A stretch of DNA of 64,000 nt from Trichuris trichiura (GCA_037903355.1 JBAJFE010000004.1:1240001-1304000); one strand, 5' to 3'; shown: positions 22,324 to 34,061, counted from the stretch's first letter. Notes: generated from the letters alone by a model not told the origin. A program made the numbers and translations.

Positions 22324-23370
22324 AATTCACGAATGCCCGATGCGAATAACGCTCCAACAAATTCACTTACGATAGCTGTAAACAAAAGTTTACTGTTAAG
22401 AGGCAACAGGTAAATTACGTTCAACCAAAGGTTAAGAGTTACTCAGGTTTCATAACCGTATTATAAATTTCGGTATTCAAAAGCTAAAACTGAACTGTTT
22501 GATAAATTACAGTATACCTGAAGCGTAAGAACCTGAGAATTGTGTTTTTTGGACGCTGTTTTTTCGCGTTTGGTGTTGCAGCTCGAGAATCTTTTGCAAA
22601 AAAACCAATTTTTTCAGACTCTGTAGCATTGCTGAAGTTGAACTAAAATTTTTTTTCAAAAATGTCACGTGCGCAGTTTTTTGAATTGCAATTTAGTTGT
22701 CTGTGTCACCGAACAGAGAATAATTGCTCGATTGAACGACTTAAAGTCTTTTTAGTTTTTAAGCCTTTGTTCTACGGCGATAATTGTTGCCTGCAATCAC
22801 AACTGCCCTTCTTGAGCGCTGCTACTCAGCACCATACTGCCGCCCGTTATGAAACATTCAAAGCAAGCGAGAAATAAGTGTTAGCGCGCCTAGTTACGCT
22901 AACGTGAAAAGATGAATATTTTAAAAGCTACAGTTGAACCTACTGTACAAAGGTTGCTGTTCTGTTTGCTCCCGAAATGTTTTCAATATTACATCGGGGT
23001 GGGAAACAGTGTTGCAATAAAAATTGCGAGACTGCCATGTAACCCCGATAGTATGACGCCACGTGCCACTCTTGTTACCTGCTGGTACTAAGAGCCATTG
23101 TAGGCTGACATATTTTTAAACAATACTCATGCTTGCGTATTTTTGTTAAATTAGCAGTGTATTTTGAACTTCTAACCGATAAAATATTAAACCGCCATTA
23201 TTTGTCGGAGATTTTTGAAGTCTTGCTCGTTCTAGGCACGCATTAGTCTTACTGTAGACAAGTTTAGATAATCAAAAAAATTCAGGTTCTTTTTGCGTTT
23301 TCACGTTGTTTCATACGGTCTACTTTTGCTTGCCGCAATCTTTTTTTAAAATCTTGTTCAGAGACTCAAT
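22324..23370. other. Intergenic
   Basis: No supported gene. A 71-codon frame at 22662-22877 has no recognisable features. TACTGTA words at 22943 and 23250. Confidence 0.5.
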
Positions 23371-23372
23371 TA

Positions 23373-24554
23373 CAGTGAAACCTCCCTAATCCGAACCTCT
23401 CTAATCCAAATCCCTCTCTAATCCGAATTCGTGGAAGAGAACAATAGAACGACAGTACACAATAAAGATAATTAGGCTACTTGTGGCGAAACGCACAGTC
23501 ATTTGGCGGAAACGGCTATAAGGCAGCGAACAACCAGCCAATGGTCCTTCCGGTATATGCTAACATAGGCACAGTCCAGCCACGGCTTTGGCGAGCTAAT
23601 CTGGACTAATAGGTTGGCTGCAACAATTCACCTCGTGACGTAGGCTTCCACAAATAAACGGAAATATGCAACATAGCGGTCAATATTGATACCGGACAGA
23701 GCTTGTCATATGTATATGAAGACGCCGCGGGAGGGCCGTCAATCTAATTGCAGGATATGCACAAAAATAGAATCCTGTTATGTGAAGGTAGGGCTACCAC
23801 TTATCTGAAAGTAGGACCTACCACCGCATTATACGAGAACAGATATATAAGGAGAGCAATACGGGAGTCATTATCACTGTTCTGGTGTGTTATACGGTTT
23901 TGCAGTTGTCCAAATGTATAAAAGAAAGCACATTACGCTTACGATAGAGAAGAAGGTGAGATAATCAAAGCATTGAAGAGGGAGTGACCGGCCGAAGAAC
24001 AGGAAGAATGCGATGGACAGCGCCTTTTATGCTTAAAAAGCGTTCGTGACTTAGCCGTTAGCAAACGTCAAAAGCCTGTTGAAGCAGACGCTAATAACTG
24101 ACTACATAAAATAAATTTAGACTTCGTGGACTTATTCTGCACAGTGGAAGGAAGGATGCGTACCTGTGCGCAACCCAGAAAACAAAGGTTACAATAGCCC
24201 AGAAATCACACAATAATCAGCCGCTAACTCAATTTCTTTTTGAGCCATCAGAACTGGCTAGCAACTACGAATATGGGAAAATAAGTTCACGGGAACTATT
24301 TCCGTGCCGCTTCGCGGTACAGCGTCCACACCTTATAAGAAACTGGTTTCTGCTGGTCAATCGTTTTCCTGAATCAGACGGACTTCGCTGCCCTCGTTAA
24401 GCTATTCACCGCTTGCAGAGGCTGACATCGCGCTGTAGACGCCAGGAAAATGCATCTAAAATTGCATTACCTGCTTTTCTGTGCCTACTGTAAGCCTCCT
24501 CCATAATCCGAACTACCCCCCGCCCGACGTGTTCGGATTAGGGAGGTTTCACTG
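23373..24554 (+). mobile_element. Tigger/pogo-like DNA element, copy 1 (1182 bp)
   Basis: Terminal inverted repeats begin CAGTGAAACCTCCCTAATCC; the opposite end is its complement. TA lies on both sides (23371-23372, 24555-24556), the target duplication of Tc1/mariner-pogo elements. Subterminal CTAATCCGAA words repeat. At 23914 a short frame MYKRKHITLTIEKKVR resembles the N-terminal helix-turn-helix of Tigger/CENP-B transposases, then breaks. No catalytic domain remains, so it is non-autonomous. It is inverted relative to the copy at 28651-29854. Confidence 0.85.
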
Positions 24555-24556
24555 TA

Positions 24557-25176
24557 TATTGATTGACCAATGATTGGAAAGGATAACAACTAAACTTAAG
24601 AAAGTACTGATGGGTTACGATAGATCGTTTATTGCCGGCCATCCTGTTCTGCCTATAGCTAATTCTTAGCCTAAACATGAAATTTTTATTTCGGCTTAAA
24701 CATAGATAAGGGCAGAATAGAATGGCCGGCTTTACCTGCACCATTCCTGAGATGAGTAGCAGACCTTTACCCAAAAAGGCGCGATTTTTCCATTTTTTCT
24801 TTTTGATATTCAGCACAAACAGTACGACGCATAGGACTTAGCAAATTGCAGTTGTACTGGCGACGACGATAGCTGAATGTGACTGTGAATTTCTGAAAAT
24901 TGCGCGCAGCGTATTTCCTTTTAGCTACAATAATAAAATTCTAGCAGCTTTATTTGTTAGTCCTGTTAAAACACGCAACGCACGTTAGTGGATTTTAAAA
25001 AATCAATAGGAACTATCAATGCCATGCTATTTCGATTTTTTGCAATTTGCCGGTGCGTGCAAATTGTATAAAATAAACACTCCACGTATGCTAGTTCAAC
25101 TGGTATGCTACGGTATGTCACAAATGCCCTGAGCTAGCACCAGCACCTGATTCGCCGGTGTTTAAACCTGAAAACA
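24557..25176. other. Intergenic with a foldback element
   Basis: Holds the 97-bp foldback described separately. Otherwise no gene seen; the downstream part is the 3' flank of the HAD phosphatase gene. Confidence 0.5.
24634..24730. repeat. Foldback repeat (copy 2)
   Basis: Ends GCCGGCCATCCTGTTCTGCC and GGCAGAATAGAATGGCCGGC are inverted copies. The middle has TTAGCCTAAACATG opposite CGGCTTAAACATA. Related in end and middle sequence to 4282-4409. Confidence 0.6.
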
Positions 25177-26404
25177 CTAAATGTACTGGAGGAATTCAAA
25201 AAAACGACGCACGCTCTCCAAATCGCAGAGAGTCTTCAGAGATTCGCAATAGAAATCAGCCGTTGTTTCACGATCCTCAGGCTTTTGCGCATGTTCGATT
25301 GTAGCGTTCCCGCTTAGCACCAACATGGAAGCAAGCCCATTTCGCTTGGCAAACCTGATGTCCGTAGGCGGCCTGAAATAGCGCCGAACATTTATGAAAA
25401 TGCAAGTCAATGTGGCCGTTCTACCAATCGCCAATCATAATTGTCTTTTGAGGATCTATCTTTAGCTCGTCTTTCACATAGTGAAACATCGGTGAGTGCG
25501 GTTTGCCCAGAACTATTGGTTTTCGCTGAGAAGCATAGCTGATAGCTTGAACTATGCTACCGGCGCCTAAGCGAGCGTATCCAAGAAGGCTTTGCATCAA
25601 CGCAGCAGATGTCCTACCTGGCAGAGCTATGCGACAGTTTTCGCTTGGGAAAAAAGCGTCGTCATTAGTAGCAATAAAACGGCAATTTTCATTTCTTAAG
25701 TAAGAGACCGCCTTAACCATTTTTTTATAGCAGATGTATCTATCGAATCCAGCCAGCACGGCAAATACGTCGTTTTCTAATTCGACGTTAACCGACTGAT
25801 CATCCATAACAATGTGGTTCTCCAAATAGTCGGGCTGTAATGAAATGCCCTAAAGACGCGGTCACGTTTCCGCGCTGGAACCTACGCCAATACCAAAGTG
25901 GTCGACATTGGCAGCTTTCAATTCGTTCCCTAAGCCTTGACCGCCAAGCACGTATACTCTACCTGTACGGTTTGGTAGGTTTTTCAAATAAGTACTCGCA
26001 ACGCGAGAGGACGTCACTATATCATTCTTTAAAACTAAAATTGGTATTTGCTTGGAAAAGCAACCCTTACCTCGGTGGATACATTGATGCCAAGCTTGCG
26101 ACATTTTTCCACGTACTGCCCTGGACTTTTGCTGCTGTTATTCGACACAAGAACGACTCGTTTACCCTAGTTGAGTAGGCACTATCTTTAGTAATAAACG
26201 CCAAAATTCGTACGTGTTTTTTCATTAAGTCAATTGCTGCCGCAGCGCCACCAACGGGAATACTTCCTCGCCATGTTACACCTGAGATAAGTAAACTATC
26301 GTTCAAACGAGTAACAGCCTAAGCCTACCATCGCAGTCCAACAGGAAGCAGTCAAACGTGTTCCATAAGTGTTGCAAAATACTTTTATTCAATGGAACGG
26401 ACAT
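25177..26404 (-). CDS. HAD-family phosphatase, PGP/PDXP type
   Basis: Two-layer (C2-capped) HAD phosphatase related to phosphoglycolate/glycerol-3-phosphate phosphatase (PGP) and pyridoxal phosphatase. Six exons: 26404-26329, 26281-26214, 26166-26071, 26026-25886, 25834-25425, 25372-25177; total 987 nt (328 aa; human PGP 321). Motif I DCDGVTWRG is split by intron 1 and keeps the nucleophile and acid/base Asp. Motif II is VSNNSSKSPGQYVEKCRKLG. The cap starts after GRVYVLGGQGLGNEL. Motif III Lys is in GKPHSPMF, motif IV is MIGDWPPTD. Exon 4 uses an AAG acceptor; reading CAAG instead would give a 20-nt intron, which I reject. Substrate cannot be told from sequence: PGP and PDXP differ mainly in cap residues. 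It lies between two inverted Tigger-like copies but is itself intact. Confidence 0.85.
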
Positions 26405-27124
26405 TCCTCTCTTACCAAGCCACTAAGAACAACAGCTGACTTCTGTGAACGCAGGTAGTTAAACTGTAGGTCAGTTTCAATGCACTTCAGCCTACGAATT
26501 TGTTCTTTTACTCGTTAACGGTAAGTAGGGCATTCCGGTGGGTAGCTGCTCGCGAATTTTCAAATGCAAGCAAAAGGGCAACAGCGTGCGTTGTTTTTGA
26601 TATTTTAAATGTTCATGCAAAGCGGCTTCTCGGTGCAGACGGTCAACGTTGTCTGGTGAACCTGGTGTGCATGTTCTGCTTATTTTCTCATAAAAGTTTT
26701 TGAAGTAACTGTTTGAAGTGTGCTTGAACATCAAGAGTAAGGAAATGATAAGCTCAGACGTGACAGTTTGAGTCAAGTGACAATGTCACGATGAATTTTT
26801 GAAAGGGTATTGGTCTCCCTCGGCGGGTAGCCTACTTTTGCTGCTTGTCGGTAGTGTGAGATCATCCCTAATTGAACGATGTTTCTCGAGATAACTAATT
26901 TGGCTTAGTTCGTATTAAATAGGTCCGTTGTTATTATCTGCATTAAACAAAAATGGCTTTTCGTACGAAAAAATTGCTACGTACTATGAATCATTATAGT
27001 ATTAAAATACAATGCATTCAGATGGAACATCACTGGTCCAGAAAGTTTTGAAAAAGAGAAAATGTTAACCCTTTCCCTACTGCACACTTTCTACAGTAAT
27101 CTAGAAGTAAAATCAGGTAATTTA
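26405..27124. other. Intergenic
   Basis: No supported gene. Short frames at 26492-26776 (-) and 26500-26703 (+) overlap each other and resemble nothing known to me. Likely promoter region of the HAD phosphatase. Confidence 0.45.
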
Positions 27125-28530
27125 AAGTCTTTTTCATCACTACTTTATACGGTATGTATTCTTGCCCGTTTGATGGGTTCTGAAATTAAACCGAAGCAAA
27201 TGCCCTTCCAACGGATGGATGAGCAATTATTAAGGAAAAATACAGAACAAGTACTTAAACAGTTCGAAGCTTCCGGGACTAACCTTGTCCCGTCGTCACC
27301 GATGGTGGTAATGGTACTTTTACTCCGATGTTAAGGTATTTATAGGTACTGAGGGGGTGCCAGTCCGTAAGGAACAACATCCCGTTTTACTGGTAACAGA
27401 TGTCCATATCGAGCTGACCTCAACCCCTTTGTCACGGTTAATGGACATGTTATTGCGAATGAACAGGGACTCCTTTATTTGCCTAAGGCGAAAATGGCTC
27501 TCGCGGCAAATGATGGACGGGTGCAGGTCACGTGAACATTGAGAGGAATGCTCAGCAACCGTGGAGGTGTTCTTCGCTTTTTCCATGGCTTGTAAAGGCG
27601 GAATGGTTCTAGGACGTCCCCGACGTATCCTGTATATTCCATTCAGTTCATCTTCCGCGGATCTGTAACTCTTGAGCGCATTCATATGTTCTTTAAATCT
27701 GTCAAATAACGTATTGCCCGTTTCTCCTATGTAGGAGGCGTTGCAATTACAATTAATCACATAAACGACGCCTGGTCTCTGTTCGAATGGGACCTTGATC
27801 TTATCGTTGCGCACTAAGGAACGAAGGTTGGGGGAAGACTTGAAGAAAATGCGGAAGCCGTACTGGCGACCCAGACGTTGCAAGTGTTCCCCCAGGCCGA
27901 CGTAGTAGGGAATGGTGAGGACTGGAAGACGATCTCTCTCAGTAGTTGAGGAGGAGTCGGCTGGGTTTAACCTTCGCGCTATGGTGGAGGAGACGAAGGT
28001 TTTAGGGTAGCCATTTTTCTCCAACGTCGTTGCAATGTGGTGTAATTTAGAACGCAGGAATTCTGGATCACAGATTGCGATGGCGCGGTCCACCATCCCT
28101 GTCACTATGCCCCTCTTTACTGACATGGGGTGGTGTGAGGAGAAATGCAGGTATCTGTCCGAATGCGTTGGTTTCCTATATACTGTTGTCTTTAAAGACG
28201 TGGCATTTCGGTGAACCAACACATCCAGGAAGGGAAGTTTCCTGCCTACTTCCCTTTCAATTGTAAAGGAAATTTTTCCCGGGAAGATCGAGTTCAGGTG
28301 TTTCAAAAGAGCTTCCTCCTCTCCTTTTTTAACAATGGCAAAAATATCATCTACATAGCGCTTGAACAGACGGGGAGTGCAATGGTTGTCCGAACTTTCG
28401 AAGGCAATTTCCTCTAGGTGCTCCATGAACAACTCTGCGAGGACCGGAGAAAGTGGACTGCCCATTGGTGCTCCCTCGTTCTGTCGGAAGAAGCTGTTTG
28501 AAACCTGAAGTAGTTCCCTTCACACATACA
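27125..28530 (-). mobile_element. Penelope-like element, RT palm to GIY-YIG and 3' tail
   Basis: A frame (28465 down to 27320, 381 codons) begins at the RT MGSPLSPVLAELFMEHLEE block and contains the catalytic RYVDDIFAIVKK, a PLE-type connector (RKPTHSDRYLHFSSHHP), then a GIY-YIG endonuclease (YVINCNCNASYIGETGN, FKEH; about residues 230-270) and a C-terminal INRDKG block. RT plus GIY-YIG in one polypeptide defines PLEs. Just upstream the frame continues after a one-base loss and includes NEGAP and a YFRF-like stretch, stopping near 28530. The 3' UTR runs to about 27125 and carries the CATCCGTTGG block. The 5' half is missing here and appears inverted at 30073-30640. Confidence 0.88.
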
Positions 28531-28650
28531 GAACGAACTAACTTTGCTATTTGACAAGGAAACAGCTTAGTTCTCTCACTTATGCTGCAGACAATAAAAG
28601 CTTCTACGCCTACTGTCCGGCCAACAGTTATTAATTATTTATTTTCAATA

Positions 28651-29854
28651 CAGTGAAACCTCCCTAATCCGAACACGTCGGGGCGGGGGTAGTTCGGATT
28701 ATAGAAGAATTCGGATTATGGAGGAGGCTTACAGTAGGCCACAGATAAGCAGGTAATGCAATTTTAGATGCATTTTCCTGGTGTCTACAGCGCGATGTCA
28801 GCCTCTGCAAGCGGTGAATAGCTTAACGAGGGCAGCAAATTCCGTCTGATTCAGGAAAACGATTGACCAGCAGAAACCAGTTTCTTATAAGATGTGGACG
28901 CTGTACCGCGAAGCGGCACGGGAAATAGTTCCCGTGTACTTATTTTCCCATATTCGTAGTTGCTAGGCAGTTCTGATGGCTCAAAAAGAAATTGAGTTAG
29001 CAGGCTGATTATTGTGTGATTTCTGGGCTATTGTAACCTTTGTTTACTGGGTTGCGCACAGGTATGCATCCCTCCTTCCACTGTGTAGAATAAGCCCACG
29101 AAGTCTAAATTTATTTTATGTAGTCAGTTAATAGTGTCTGCTTCAACAGGCTTTGACGTTTGCTAACGGCTAAGTCACGAACGCTTTTTAAGCATAAAAG
29201 GCGCCGTCCATTACATTCTTCCTGTTCTTCGGCCGGTCACTCCCCTCTTCAATGCTTTGATTATCTTTACCTTCTCTATCGTGAACGTAATGTGCTTCCT
29301 TTTATACATTTGGACAACTGCAAAACCGTATAACACACCAGAACACAGTGATATTGATTCCCGTATTGCTCTCCTTATATACGGTTTGTTCCCGTATAAT
29401 GTGGTGGTAATCCTACTTTCAGATAACTGGTAGCCCTACCTTCACATAACACGATTCTATTTTTGTGCACATCCTGCAATTAGATTGACAGCCGTCCCGC
29501 GGCGTATTCATATACATATGACAAGCTCTGTCCGATGTCAATATTGACTGCTATGTTGCATATTTCTGTTTATTTGTGGAAGCCTATGTCACGAGGTGAA
29601 TTGTTGCAGCCAGCCTAATGGTCCAGATTAGCTTGCCAAAGCCGTGGCTGGACTGTGCCTATGTTAGCATATACCGGAAGGACCATTGGCTAGTTGTTTG
29701 CTGCCCTTATAGCCGTTTCCACCTAATGACTGTGCGTTTCGCACAAGTAGCCTAATTATCTTTATTGTGTACTGTCGTTCTATTGTTCTCTTCCACGAAT
29801 TCGGATTAGAGAGGGATTCGGATTAGAGAGGTTCGGATTAGGGAGGTTTCACTG
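28651..29854 (-). mobile_element. Tigger/pogo-like DNA element, copy 2 (1204 bp)
   Basis: Same terminal repeats and TA flanks (28649-28650, 29855-29856) as 23373-24554, in the opposite orientation. It has a 22-bp longer left subterminal part (extra AATTCGGATTAT copy). The transposase remnant starts at 29309 (-): MYKRKHITFTIEKVKIIKAL, open a little further than in copy 1 and ending after GRRTGRM. Located between the two halves of the split PLE. Confidence 0.85.
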
Positions 29855-30072
29855 TATTCGCATACTGAAGTTCTTCAATATGGTCGGTATTGTACGCGGG
29901 ATGTGAATGGAAGCACGGGCATTTCTGGATGGCATGATTAATGGCTCAGCGTGAGGAAATCCAAAATGACTAAAAGCAATCAACTTATTTGTTTCATTAA
30001 GCTGCAGCAAAAGAAATAAAAGGGTATGTCTTATCTTGCAGGACGGATTCATGCCCCGCTTAGGACTATTAA

Positions 30073-30640
30073 ATGTTACCTGTTTCAGTACAGAATATCA
30101 GGGAAATTATGGAAGACTTTAAATTCAGGAAGACAACTCCACAGGCTAGGCTAGAGCTGAGGAACATCCTACAGTCCGTCGCAGAACTATCCAAGGAGAA
30201 TACCATCACCTCCATCCGAAAAAGGTTGTACTTCAAGAGTAATACCGTATGCCCTCAGCCATACGGCCTTCCAAAGGTCCACAAACCTGGGGTACCTTTG
30301 AGACCAGTTGTGTGCAGTGTAAACAGCGTCACATCGCATCTGTGTGTTTACCTAAAAGGTATCATCCAACCGTTGACCGGAGCAAGGGACTCTCACGTAA
30401 CCAACCACAAGGACTTCTGCGCTTCCCTGCGCTCATACCACGTTTCAGAATCAGACTTCCTGGTAAGTTACGATGTGAAGGATCTCTTCACCAGCATTCC
30501 CATTTCACACACCCTCAACAGACTAGAAACCCGATTGAATTTGAACATAATGCTAACCGTGAATCATCAAGTATTACTTCACTGTCTTTTGTGCGGATGA
30601 GCCAGTTTCAAACAACGCGGGCATGACGTCAATGCTGCTG
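30073..30640 (+). mobile_element. Penelope-like element, N-terminal RT half
   Basis: A frame of 175 codons carries PLE RT fingers/palm blocks: YGLPKVHKPGVPLRPVVCSV, then LVSYDVKDLFTSIPISHTL (first catalytic Asp). It ends where the minus-strand half (27125-28530) begins in the family order. Both pieces share GTTTCAAACA at the break. Best explained as one PLE cut by an inversion; two separate truncated copies are possible. Confidence 0.8.
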
Positions 30641-32075
30641 GAGTAAATTAAAAAATCCGCTTATAGCTTGAGAGTTACCGACAAAAAGTGCATACATTAA
30701 TTGGCTAAAACACATTGACTTCAAAATGAGCGGCAGGCACGCCATTTGAACCTGAACATTTTTAATTTGATCGGAGAGCAGCTGTGCTCAAGTACAAGCA
30801 CGAAGATCTTACGAGTTATATAGTCATCTCGCATTTAGACATCTGATGCACTTGTTGCACTTTTTCATACATTCAAGACCTTTATGCCTTCACGGATGCT
30901 AAAGATTTCTTAAGGTAAATGCTCCATTACGTTTTAATGCAGGGCTGGGGTATTTTAACTTTGCGGCGGCAGTGAGCACGAGTATGCAAATCATTCCGCT
31001 GGGTGATTAAATGCTGCACATTACCGCTAGACCGTCTGCCTAATGATTTTCAGGCACATTCGAATTTAAATACGCATAACCTTTTTGAAGACGTCAGCTG
31101 ATAGATATGATCTAGAAGAGTAACCATTTTTATTGTTGTCCTGTCTGTTATTAGAAATTTTAACCGTCGATAATAAAAAAGACGGTTCTTGTTTTCATAT
31201 CTTTGTAAGTATCTCACAGCTTTGAAACAATGCAAAAAACTTGAAAAGGTTTTTTTCATTACCTTTTTTAGTTCAACTGCCGACGATAGGTGAATTCTGT
31301 GAGCCTGAAAGCTGCGGTATTTTTTTAAAATTTCCACGTGACCGTTGCGGTCATTACCGTAGATAAATAAATCCACTACCTTCTGAGAGTTTACAGTCCC
31401 GTAAACAAAAGCTATTGTGTTTATCTTTTTGTTTTTTTTATTAAAGATTTGCATTACTAGCGCTGTTCAGCATTAGGGCCGTATTTTATTTTGGAAAAGT
31501 TTCGCTGAACCTCATCTCCAAAATGACAAGATGACACTCGCGTTTATACCTTTCTTACAGCTGCTTATACCGCGTATAACTCGCGTGTTTTTATTGATCA
31601 CGTTGTGTTTTAGATGAATTCATTTCTCATAATGGGACGAAGCTTTCACCACTTTTTCGATGCGATTATCGTAAGCAAAGTCTTCAAGCAAATGTACAGC
31701 TCTTCTACTGACAATACCGATTTAGGTATTTACGTCATTCTTGTTCGATTTTAACGATCTATCGGTTGGTAAGGAACAAAACTTTCTTCCAATATTTAGA
31801 GCATGCTTTGAAGCTCCTGCTCCATCTGCGTAGGGTTGCTCATTAGCGCTGTAATGAAGCAATTTGCTCAATACTTGTCTTCCACGCTTTATCCCTCACA
31901 AATGCTTTACAGCCTTCCGAACAGACTTCTTGCAAAGACAGGTGCACCAAATATTTATTCGTTATTTGTCTTTTTAAATTTAATAATAGACAGTTTGAAA
32001 ATTGAAGAAACAGATGGTGAGTAAAAACTAGTAAGTAGACAAATAATAATCGGTCTTTTTTTGTTAGATTCTCAG
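30641..32075. other. Intergenic
   Basis: AT-rich with no gene I can defend. The longest frame, 31050-31454 (-, 134 codons, rich in Lys/Arg/Phe/Tyr), has no recognisable motif and could be chance at this base composition. A frame 31836-32024 (+) is likewise unsupported. Confidence 0.4.
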
Positions 32076-32284
32076 TGAGTACTGTAGCTAGAAGTAAAAT
32101 CAAGTTCTGTTAGCCCAAGTAATCTCGCGCGGCCGAAACAAAGTTCGCTGCCGACTTTAGGTTAACGCTTAGGCCAAGTTGCGGTTACTAGGAAGAAAAG
32201 ATTTTGGTTTTAGGCTGAAGCTTAAGTAGCTTGCGGTTGCTTGATTTGACAGAACTTGATTTCAGTTCTACCTACAGTGCTCAC
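32076..32284. repeat. Foldback MITE with TACTGTAG-type ends (copy 1)
   Basis: The left end GTGAGTACTGTAGCTAGAAG and the complement of the right end GTGAGCACTGTAGGTAGAAC match, continuing into AAATCAAGTTCTGT on both sides (arms about 40 bp). The interior contains TTAGGC-like words. A relative is at 54995-55141. Confidence 0.55.
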
Positions 32285-32794
32285 GGGAATTCAATTAGGA
32301 AGACCCGAAATAAGCTTTTAATTTCCCATTTTGACCAAGCAGCAAGGCCTTTATTGCGCTACGCTTACTTTTCATGAAAACATTGCGGAAGGATGTCACA
32401 CGTCATGCGCTCCCCTTCAATGTGTGCACATTTTATTTAAAATAAAACTGCATGTAGAACCACTTCATTTTCATCGAGAAAAAACACTTCGTAATTACAA
32501 GATAGAGATCATGATTAACCGATAGATGAGCAGTTGCAAGTATTAAAACATAGTTGCGTATAGTAGGTTACTTGGATGAGCAGGTTCGTCAACCGTCTTT
32601 GTGCGTAGATTAAATTTTTCAACGACTACGTAGTTCTTATACGCGTGATGGAAAAAAGAAATAAGTGAATTTTTCGGGTAATCATAAGCGCATTCTCATT
32701 GTAAAAATCCGTGCTTTGCTGCCTGCTTACTCGTAAAAAAGTTTTTAAAGGTACATTGCGTAGGTGTTTAGCGGGGTTAGCTTTGCTTAAGTAA

Positions 32795-32911
32795 ATGAAT
32801 CGTAAAGTCTGCGTCGCACTTGCTTGCCTTGTTTTTTCAGCTGCCGGCACGATTAAATCTTCAACGCAAAATTGCACTGGTGCTACAAACGCAACTTGCA
32901 AGTTTGAATAA
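32795..32911 (+). CDS. Possible 38-residue secreted peptide
   Basis: The frame starts MNRKVCVALACLVFSAAG, a good signal peptide, then a short tail with two N-glycosylation sequons (NCT, NAT) and two cysteines, ending CKFE. Single exon as read, though a TTTTTTCAG inside could be an acceptor. The length is within chance expectation; the signal-peptide character is the only support. Confidence 0.3.
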   Translation: MNRKVCVALACLVFSAAGTIKSSTQNCTGATNATCKFE

Positions 32912-33540
32912 TACTTCAGGCGTCTGAGTAATCAATTTTTTTCAGGCATAATTTATGAAAGACCGTCAGGTAAGTAGAACCGATAAAACTCTGAATCCCA
33001 AAGGAGCTCCGGAGTCCTTTGGTTGCCTTTGAATTATGAAAGGAAGCCGCTGGAGCTATGAGACATCTGGGATATCCTTCATCTATGGGATTAAGAGCCA
33101 TAAGGTTTAGACAGCTCCAGCGGTAAAGGAATGACAGCGGGAAGGTGCGGGGCTCCCAAAAAGATTCAATCTGCTTAATTGTGAAACACTGTCGTATGTT
33201 ATTTAGTATGACAGTTTATCGTACTGGAATGATATGAGCTAAAAGATGGCACAGTTGATTACCATAGTTTATCACAGAAATGAGTTTCTTCTTCTTCTTC
33301 TTCTCAGTATGAATCCTTTACTAAAACGGCGGGTCTTTCAAGCTAAAAACCGTGTCCTTTATCAGCGCAGCCTTATTGGGGAAAATATGGAAATTAATTC
33401 AAAGCAGTTTAGTTTATTAAATAAATATACACTGACAGATCTCCATGAGAACCCATTTTACGTTTTGTAGTTTATTTCTGCACAGATTGTAAGACTTTTG
33501 TTCTTCTTAACAAACTCCGTCGTAATCTTACTTATTTCAG
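32912..33540. other. Intergenic with GC-richer hairpins
   Basis: 32998-33022 is a near-palindrome (CCAAAGGA...TCCTTTGG around CTCCGGAG). 33047-33057 (CCGCTGGAGCT) pairs with 33113-33123. A (CTT)n tract lies near 33283-33304. Possibly holds upstream exons of the membrane protein below, not resolved. Confidence 0.4.
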
Positions 33541-34061
33541 TCGCTCTACGAGACTTAGGAAGAAACATATTGCCATGGATGGTCTTTTTAATCTTTCTGT
33601 TTGCGATTGCCTACATAGCGTATCATTATAATTACCATAAGGTACTAAAAAGATCGCTAAGTCAAATGTTTGTGGCATATTGATTTCTCCGTTTCACAGG
33701 TTCCAATGAGTGAACCAGGGCGCACCGAACTGATTGAGTACGATCTCATATCACCAGTATGAATGTCAGTACGTGACGTTCAAATGAATTCATTCAAGTG
33801 TCTTTTTCATAGCTGTTACTTTACAAAATACCGACACCACTAATCAGCCATTCAGCAAGTTCTACAGGCACCTCAAGCGAGGACGATCGAAATTTAAACG
33901 AAAAGGGTAACTAGTGCCTGTAGATTACTTAATAAGCGAATATATTCACTGGATGTTGTCTTTCAGTCGTAACGACTACTTCTGGTGAAGAAGGCATTGT
34001 CAGTACGTCATCTACGCGCGGTTCAAGTTCCAAATCTAGTGATTCGGACTTTTCATGGTAA
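33541..34061 (+). CDS. C-terminal exons of a single-pass membrane protein, Ser-rich tail
   Basis: Four exons that phase correctly: 33541-33641, 33700-33756, 33813-33906, 33967-34061. The first encodes LRDLGRNILPW followed by a transmembrane helix (MVFLIFLFAIAYIAY) and a short His/Asn-Lys linker. The rest is polar, ending in a Ser/Thr-rich stretch (STSSTRGSSSKSSDSDFSW). Upstream exon(s) were not found, so this is partial. I do not recognise the family; the basic residues before the helix suggest a C-terminal cytosolic or nucleoplasmic topology question that sequence alone does not settle. Confidence 0.45.

Noticed and set aside
26051..26070. A 20-nt intron in the HAD phosphatase gene.
   Set aside because: A 44-nt intron ending TTTAAAG gives a better family match (VSTE-NDIVTSS) and a size like its neighbours.
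31050..31454. 134-codon frame on the minus strand.
   Set aside because: No motif, no splice context, AT-driven composition. One such frame is about what chance gives in 64 kb of this composition.
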